Assembly: GCA_003996215.1 (NCBI GenBank) | Contig: QJPP01007235.1 | Coordinates: 124,001-188,000 of the forward strand | Reading direction: 5' to 3' | DNA length: 64,000 nucleotides | Source of the DNA: Jaltomata sinuosa | Taxonomy: Eukaryota; Streptophyta; Magnoliopsida; Solanales; Solanaceae | In this document: positions 57,370-64,000 of the stretch, piece after piece | How the letters are laid out: every line of letters begins with the position of its first letter | How positions within the stretch are numbered: position 1 is the stretch's first letter | Program-made: the position numbers and the translations under genes | The notes under the pieces: model-generated | What the model saw: the letters and a program-made list of their open reading frames with translations, nothing else | Told to the model about the DNA's origin: nothing | The model's database searches: none

Positions 57370-58522
57370 ATACCTCCTAGAAGAGATAACGCCAGAAATC
57401 AGCCAGCACCAGCAGCTCCAGCAGACCCATTGAATGAGCAAGTCATGAATTCCAAATTTAGTGTTGCTTTCCAAGTGCTTGCTCAGGCCATGACCTCCCA
57501 GGTCAATCAGTAGGCTGCGGTACTAGATCCACCTCAGACTAACACTGCTGCAGCAAGAATCCGGGACTTTACGCGGATGAACCCTCCAGAATTTCATGGG
57601 TCTAAGTCAGAAGAGGATCCACAAGAGTTTTTGGATAACATTGAGAAGGTGACAGACATTATGGGTGTCACTCCAGTCGAGGGTGCAGATTTGGCTGCCT
57701 ATCAGTGGAAGGGAGTGGCATACACTTGGTACCAGTAGTGGAAAGAATCTCGTGGTACAAATGCAGGTCCAATGAGTTGGAATCTTTTCAAGACTTCTTT
57801 TCTGGACCGGTTCTTCCCACTAGAGCTTAGGGAAGCCAAGGTTCAAGAATTCATTAATCTAAAGCAGAATGACATGAGCGTGAAGGACTATGCACTCAAG
57901 TTCACACAGCTATCCAAGTATGCTCTAGCGATAGTAGATTACTCCAGAGCTTGTATGAGAAAGTTCATGTCTAGGGTGTCCGATGATGTGGTCAAGGAAG
58001 ACAAGACCGCCATGCTCACTAAGGAAATGGATATCTCCAGGTTGGTTACTTACACTCAGCAGATTGAAGATAAGAAGATCAAAGAAAGGGGAGAAGATAG
58101 TAAGAGATCTAGGACAAGTGACTTTATCTACTCTCAGCAGAGGTAAGAGGATGGAAACTGCTCTCAGTTCCATCAGAAGAATTCAGCTCCAGCTCTATCT
58201 TTTGCTAGTGCCCCGGTGCCTAAGTTCAAGAAGGATCGATGGGATAGAGCATCTGGCTCTAAGTCCTAAGGAACAGTTACTAGTGGGCACACTCATCCAG
58301 TGTGTAAGAAGTGTGGTAGAAACTACCAAGGTGAGTGTATAGCAGGTAGTGGAAATTGCTTTAGGTGCGGTAAGCCAGGCCACATGATGAGGGATTGTCC
58401 AAGAGCTTCTCTAAAGGGCAAGGATGTTCGCCCACAGAATCAGACTAGTTCTACAGCAGCCCCAGCAGGTCACCCCACTCAGCAGGGTCCCTTGTCTGGT
58501 ATAGCTGGTGGTCTACGCTAGA
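57370..58522 (+). pseudogene. Element F gag
   Basis: The family start codon is ATA (57370-57372), then PPRRDNARNQPAPAAPADPL. Capsid: MNPPEFHGSKSEEDPQEFLD, WNLFKTSFLDRFFPLELREA (frame 57772-58146). Zinc knuckle CFRCGKPGHMMRDC at 58357-58398 has all four ligands, the only complete one in the window. TAG codons at 57511-57513 and 57736-57738 replace CAG; further stops at 58144 and 58267. Confidence 0.88.
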
Positions 58523-58554
58523 ACAGGCTGTATGCTCTTCAAGCTCGACAGGAT

Positions 58555-58990
58555 CAGGAGGACTCGATTGATGTGGTCACGGGTACGTTACGAGTCTTTA
58601 ATACTGATGTCTATGCATTGTTAGATCCAGTCTATACTTTTCTTTATAACTCCATATATAGCAGTGAACTTCAGTGTCAGTCTAGAAATACTCCCAGAAC
58701 CCTTCTCAGTCTCTACTCCAGTTGGTGACTTAGTTATAGCTAGACAGGTATACAGAAATTGCCCTGTCACAGTTTTCCAGAAAGTCACCTCAATATATCT
58801 TGTACAGTTAGAAATGGTAGATTTTGATATCATTCTAGGCATGGATTGGTTACATTCTTGTTATGCCTCAGTCGATTGTAGAACTAGGATCATTCAGTTT
58901 CAGTTTCCAAATGAGCCAGTCTTAGAATTGAAGGGTAATAACTCAGTGCTTGTAGGTCATTTTGTCTCCTACCTTAAGGCCAAAAAAATA
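58555..58990 (+). pseudogene. Element F protease
   Basis: The active-site area reads ALLDP and then loses register: a small deletion removes the Gly and shifts the frame near 58628. Frame 58664-59155 holds VGDLVIARQVYRNCPVTVF, EMVDFDIILGMDWLHSCYAS and the linker to RT. Confidence 0.82.
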
Positions 58991-58999
58991 ATTTCCAAA

Positions 59000-59905
59000 G
59001 GGTATATCTATCATCTTGTTTGGGTTAAGGATTCAAACTCTAAACCTAGTGTAAATGAGTTTCTAGAAGTATTCCCAGAAGATCTTCCCGGAGTTCGTCT
59101 CGAAAGGGAAATTGACTTCGGAATAGATCTCCTTCCAGATACCCAGCCTATTTAGATTCCTCCTTACAAAATGGCTCCCTCTGAGATTAAGGAATTGAAA
59201 GAACAGCTGAAATCCCTTCTAGATAAGGGATTCATCAGACCCAGCATCTCTCCATGGGGTGCTCTAGTATTGTTCATGTGTAGGAAAGATGGTTCTCTCA
59301 GGATGTGCATTGACTACCATCAATTGAACAAAGTCATATTCAAGAATCAATATCCCATCCCCAGGCTTGATGACTGTTCAACCAACTTTGAGGCGCTAGT
59401 TGTTTTTCTAAGATAGACCTCAGATCTGGCTATCATCAGCTCAGAGTCAGAGATAGTGACATCCTAAAGACAGCCTTCAGGACTGGATATAGTCACTATA
59501 AATTTGTAGTCATGTCCTTTGGACTAACCAATGCTCTTGCAGCTTTCATGAACTTAATTAACAGGGTGTTCAAACAGTATTTGGACTTGTTCGTCATTAT
59601 CTTTATTAATGATATCCTTGTTTAATCCCAGAATGAGGAAGATCATGCGACTCATCTGAGGGTTATTTTGCAAACTCTTAAAGGTCGTTAGCTATTTGCT
59701 AAGTTCAGCAAATGCGAATTCTGGTTGCAGTCTATCACTTTCCTTGGTCATGTGGTATCTAGCGAAGGGATCCGAGTGGATTCTCAGAAAATTGAGGCAG
59801 TAAAGCACTAGCCCATACCCACCTCTTCGACTAATATCAAAAGTTTCTTGGGTTTAGCCGGTTAGTACAGGAGGTTTGTTGAAGGATTTTCATCCTTAGC
59901 TGCCC
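59000..59905 (+). pseudogene. Element F reverse transcriptase
   Basis: The linker VFPEDLPGVRLEREIDFGID is followed by TAG at 59153-59155; fingers 59171-59416 (GFIRPSISPWGALVLFM, MCIDYHQLNKV); frameshift near 59375-59400; palm SGYHQLRVRDSD. The catalytic motif is FIND (59602-59613): the first Asp is Asn (AAT at 59608-59610), and a TAA follows at 59623-59625. The connection FLGHVVSSEGIRVDSQK is at 59739-59795. Confidence 0.87.
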
Positions 59906-60480
59906 CATTGACCAAGTTGACTCAGAAAAAGGTCAAGTTTCAGTGGTCAAATGAGTGTGAGAAAAGTTTCCTAGAACTGAAGACCAAGTTGACTACAGCT
60001 CCTATCTTGACTCTACCAGAGGGTTTAGATAGTTATGTGGTTTATTGTGATGCATTCAGGGTCGGCCTAGGTTATGTTTTGATGCAACAGGGTAAGGTTA
60101 TAGCTTATGCTTCTAGACAGCTTAAGGTCCATGAGGAGAACTACCTGACTCATGACCTCAAGCTTGAAGCAGTTGTGTTTGCCCTAAAGATTTGGAGACA
60201 CTACTTGTATGGTGTTTATGTTGATGTGTTCACAAATCATAAGAGATTCTAGTATGTGTTCACCCAGAAAGAATTGAATCTTCAACAGAGGAGATGGCTT
60301 GAGTTCCTCAAAGATTATGATATGAATGTACTCTACTATCCAGGTAAGGCCAATGTAGTGGCTGATGCTCTCAACAGACTGTCTATGGGTAGCATGTCAC
60401 ATGTTGAGGAAAAGAAGAAAGAATTAACCAGAGATGTTCACCGGCTTGCTCGCTTAGGAAATTTGCCTTATGGACACATC
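59906..60480 (+). pseudogene. Element F RNase H and tether
   Basis: Frame 59908-60252 has SNECEKSFLELKTKLTTAPI, VVYCDAFRVGLGYVLMQQ, ASRQLKVHEENYLTHDL and KIWRHYLYGVYVDVFTNH (Asp of the TDH block changed to Asn). TAG at 60250-60252 replaces CAG. The tether frame 60256-60483 has QRRWLEFLKDYDMNVLYYPG and ADALNRLSMGS. Confidence 0.85.
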
Positions 60481-61500
60481 TGATGGTGGTGTGATAGTCC
60501 AGAATAGATCAGAATTTTCATTGGTAGTGGAGGTTAAGGAGAAGCAGGATAGTGACCCTATATTGCTTCAGCTGAAGGGTGCAGTTCATCAGCATAGAGT
60601 TGAGGTTTTCTCCCAAGGGGGAGATGGTATGCTTCGTTATCAGGGTCGCTTATGTGTTCCTAAGGTGGGTGAGTTGAGGCAGCAGATCCGTATAGAAGCC
60701 TATAATTCCAGATATTCCATTCATCCGGGTGCCACTAAGATGTACCGTGATCTATGGGAAGTCTATTGGTGGAACGGCATGATGAGGGACATAGCTGATT
60801 TTGTGACTAAGTGTCCCAACTGTCAGCAAGTTAAGGTAGAACATCAGAAACCAGGAGGTGTGACTCAGGAGATTTGCATTCCTACTTGGAAGTGGGAAGT
60901 GCTCAACATGGATTTTATTACGAGTTTACCTAGTACTCGGAGACAGCATGACTCCATTTAGGTGATAGTGGATAGATTCACTAAGTCAGCTCACTTTTTG
61001 GTAGTCAAGACTATAGATTTAGCGGAGGATTATGCCAGACTCTACATCAGCGAGATAGTTAGGTTGCATGGGGTTCCCTTGTCTATCATCTCAGATAGAG
61101 GTCCTCAATTCACATTTTATTTCTGGAATCATTTCAGAAAGGCCTTGGTACTCAGGTGAATCTTAGAACAGCTTTTCATCTACAGATGGATGGTCAAGTA
61201 GAGTATACCATTCAGACCTTAGAAGACATGTTGAGGGCTTGTGTGATCAATTTCAAAGGTAGTTGGTATGATCACCTAACTCTCATAGAGTTCACCTACA
61301 ATAGCAGTTTTCACTCCAGTATTTAGATGGCCCCATATAAGGCACTCTATGGGCATAGGTGCAGATCACCGGTTAGTTGGATTGAATTAGGTGAAGCAGC
61401 CCTGATTGGACCAGATTTGGTGTACGAGGCCATGGAGAAAGTTTAGCTCATCAGAGAGAGATTGAAAACATCTCAGAGTCGTCAGAAGTCCTATGCAGAT
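60470..61500 (+). pseudogene. Element F integrase
   Basis: The zinc finger YSIHPGATKMY to KCPNCQQVK is intact (about 60715-60835). NMDFITSLP (near 60910), ISDRGPQF (near 61090) and DGQVE (near 61190) keep all three catalytic residues. Breaks: TAG for TGG at 60959-60961, a frameshift after FRKALVLR near 61140, TAG for CAG at 61324-61326, and TAG near 61445. Confidence 0.87.
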
Positions 61501-61965
61501 GTGAGGAGAAGGGACTTAGAGTTTGAAATTGATGATTAGGTTTTTCTGAAAGTATCACCCATGAAGGGGGTGATGAGATTCGGCAAGAAGGGGAAGCTCA
61601 GTCCCAGGTATGTAGGTCCCTACAGAATCCTGAAAAGGGTTGGTAATGTGGCTTATGAGTTAGAGTTGCCAGTAGAGCTAGCAGCGGTTCATCCAGTCTT
61701 TCACATTTCCTTGTTAAAGAAGTGCGTGGGTGATCCACCATCGATAGTACCTTTAGAGAGTGTGGTTGTGAAGGATAGCCTCACCTATGAGGAGGTTCCA
61801 GTTGATATTCTTGACCGTCAGGTTCGTAGGTTGAGAAATAAAGAAGTCGCCTCAGTAAAGGTTTTGTGGAGGATTCACTCCATAGAGAGAGCTACTTGGG
61901 AAGCAGAAGCAGTCATAATGTCCAAGTACCCTCACCTCTTTCTTTCCGATTCAGTTTCATCTTGA
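61501..61965 (+). pseudogene. Element F integrase C-terminus and chromodomain
   Basis: Frame 61561-61965, 134 codons: MKGVMRFGKKGKLSPRYVGP, YRILKRVGNVAYELELP, VHPVFHISLLKKC, then the complete chromodomain ILDRQVRRLRNKEVASVKVL, WRIHSIERATWEAEA and KYPHLFLSDSVSS. A TAG just upstream (DD stop VFLKVSP, near 61540) cuts it from the rest of pol. Confidence 0.88.
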
Positions 61966-62176
61966 GGTAAAGTTCCTCTCCAGTCTCTCAGTTTACCCTT
62001 GTGTAATTCAGTCTCAGTACCTCGTTCCATTAGTTATCCTTGCATTTCAGCACATTTTCATGTTCATGGAACTCAGTTCAGTTAGATATCAGTTTCTAGT
62101 AGTCAATTAGTAGGGATTGCAGCTCTTTCCCTCCAAACTCAGCTTGTTTAGTCTTCATTCGAGGATGAATGATCCC

Positions 62177-62189
62177 AAAGGGGAGATAT
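62177..62189 (+). other. Polypurine tract of element F
   Basis: AAAGGGGAGATAT precedes the 3' LTR start TGTAACACCC. The upstream block TTCATTCGAGGATGAATG is shared with A, H and I. Confidence 0.8.
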
Positions 62190-64000
62190 TGTAACACCCT
62201 AGAACATCCAAGCCCAGACTTAGCTTAGAAAACTAGAAGAAATAAAAAAATTCAACTGTCATCATAACCACGAGTCACTTCCACGAGCCATGGAACTGTC
62301 CACGAGTCATGCACTGGACTCGTGGAACAAAGATCAGAGGATTGCTCCTCTGAAGTTCATTCTATGACTTGAGTCTATGGACCATAGAAGTTTCCACAAA
62401 CTGTAGGACCTGTCCATGAAATTTTCCTTGCAGATGGCTCCAAGGAACCACGAGTGGGATCCAGGACCCGTGGGAGTTTCCACGAGTTATAAACCCAACT
62501 CGTGGAAGTCATTCCAATAGCCCAGTATTAAGTCCCTAGGAACCACGAGTGGGATCCATGACCCATGGAAGTTTCCATGAGTCATGAACCCAACTCATAC
62601 AGTAGCTTAACTTTCAGTACTAAGAAACCATGACAGGGTTCCACGAGCCGTGGAACTTTCCGTGAGCCGTAGAACCCATTCGTGGAACCTGAGTCGCAAA
62701 TTTCAGCAGCTTTTCTATTTATTTTCCAGGGGCATTCCAAACTTTTCCTACCTCTTTTAATGCCTAAGATACGATGTTTTGACTACCTTAAGCCTAGTTT
62801 ATAAGACAAAAACTACCTAAAAACATTCATTCTACAAAAATCATCAGACTTAGAAAGAAAAGAAACAAAAGAGGCGACAGTTTCCTCTCAAAGAACAAGC
62901 AGAGGTCTTCTTCAAGTTCAACCCCAAAATCCCAAGGATTTATCTGTAGTTTCTTCACCAGGTATGTGAGATTTCACTAGTGGGTTCCTTTCACCCATTA
63001 GGTCCCTAGAATTCATCCAGTTCTTTAAATTATCGATGAATTGTTCAGACCTAGGGTTCCTAAATCTTAGAGATTCATTGTAATTCAACTGCTATAGTTT
63101 CTATGGTATTAACTACATGTTTCTTGGAGATTTAGTGTAGTTCATTTATAAGACTCAGAAACCCTAGCTTGTGTTAATTCTAGAAATTTATGAATTTTAC
63201 TTGTTAGGAAGATTAGTCATACAATCATGCTTCAGAATTTGAATGCCATACCCTTCAGTATATGTATGTTGCATTCCTAGTTGTTTATCAATTTTTAAGC
63301 TATCCAGTGTTACAGTTGCATTATTTCTTACATTCAGTTGGGAGTAACTTAGTACCGAGTGGACGAGGGGATGAAGGCTTAGCTATTAGATTAGGCTGAG
63401 ACCTTTAGTAACAGTCCCCAACTCCTAAAACTACGGCGCCACAGTAGGTTAAAAAGGGGTCAGCTGTCAGATTAGGCTGGCTAACTTTGTCCCTTGTGGA
63501 CATCAGTTTAGTGGATCCACATCAGACTTGTCCGTACCCTTGGCAAGGTATGAACACCCTTTCATCCCAGGTTACTGATTGGCCTCATAGTTAGCTCAAC
63601 TTGGGGTATGTCGGTTAATAGTATCTCCCACAGTTAGACTCATGTTGCATTGACCTTATATTCAGTTATTCAGTTCAGCATGTGATATACTCATGATATT
63701 TATTTGGTCATTGCATCTCATCTTACTTCTCAGTTTATGCTTCAGTATATACATATATATATATATTCCATATTCAATTATTATGTTGTTTAGCTTAGTC
63801 TAGATCCCGCATGCTTAGTACATTCAAAGAACTGACACATACTTTTGTGATACATCATTTTATGATGTAGGTTCAGGCGCTCAACATCCAGATCGCGCTT
63901 AGTCGACTTCCAGTCTGTACTCAGCAGCTTCATTGGTGAGTCCTTACTGTTCGAGGATGATAGACATGCTTTACTTTTCAGTCTTCTTATTTCTATTTTC
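62190..64000 (+). mobile_element. Element F 3' LTR, incomplete
   Basis: Same order of blocks as 55040-57149; about 300 bases should lie beyond the window. Palindrome cluster 62265-62690; decayed hairpin 63816-63834. Confidence 0.9.

Larger units (their letters stand above)
55040..64000 (+). mobile_element. Element F, chromovirus (right end outside window)
   Basis: A + strand element: 5' LTR 55040-57149, primer site 57154-57165 (TGATATCAGATC, 10 of 12), full gag-pol with stops, polypurine tract 62177-62189, and 3' LTR from 62190 to the window end. Closest relative here is A. Confidence 0.9.

Overview
The window looks like heterochromatic, repeat-rich nuclear DNA from a dicot plant, probably Solanaceae. 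The reasons are an almost unbroken stack of nested Ty3/gypsy LTR retrotransposons, LTRs starting TGTAAC or TGTAAT, tRNA-Met-type primer sites, a Stowaway MITE, a WRKY-type gene relic with plant splice sites, and a probable endogenous pararetrovirus fragment. The family assignment is inference. I see no intact host gene, no tRNA or rRNA gene and no CRISPR array.

Layout. 1-18506: element A, a chromovirus on the + strand. Its 3' LTR was split by element B (6349-17282, - strand), and B's protease region was split in turn by element D (11115-14820), a short deleted element of another Ty3 lineage. A Stowaway MITE sits in A's 3' LTR. 18507-21542: the 5' LTR and leader of element G (- strand), cut off by A. 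21543-22071 and 31429-32801: LTR of element E (+ strand), split by element C (22072-31428, - strand chromovirus). 32802-35260: the only low-copy stretch, holding a broken three-exon WRKY gene. 35261-51643: element H (- strand), split inside its RT by element I (38175-47186, - strand). 51644 to about 53930: movement-protein-like relic of an endogenous pararetrovirus (- strand). 55040-64000: element F (+ strand), whose right LTR runs off the window.

A, B, F, H and I are related chromoviruses with the order gag, protease, RT, RNase H, integrase, chromodomain where not deleted; they look Tekay/Del-like. C carries a more distant pol. All are dead, with stops, frameshifts or lost catalytic and zinc-binding residues, but each is broken differently.

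The most interesting signals are not genes. First, the chromovirus-type LTRs (A, B, C, E, F, G, H, I) share a small hairpin, stem core AGTAC/GTACT with a 7-8 base loop of varying sequence, about 350-490 bases from the LTR 3' end and followed by a pyrimidine-rich TACTTTTGC-like stretch. Second, LTRs of several families carry a cluster of short GC-rich palindromes near the LTR 5' end, each family with its own motif. Third, the two LTRs of element I are identical over 576 bases inside sequence that otherwise differs by about 10 percent, which suggests gene conversion or an assembly fault.
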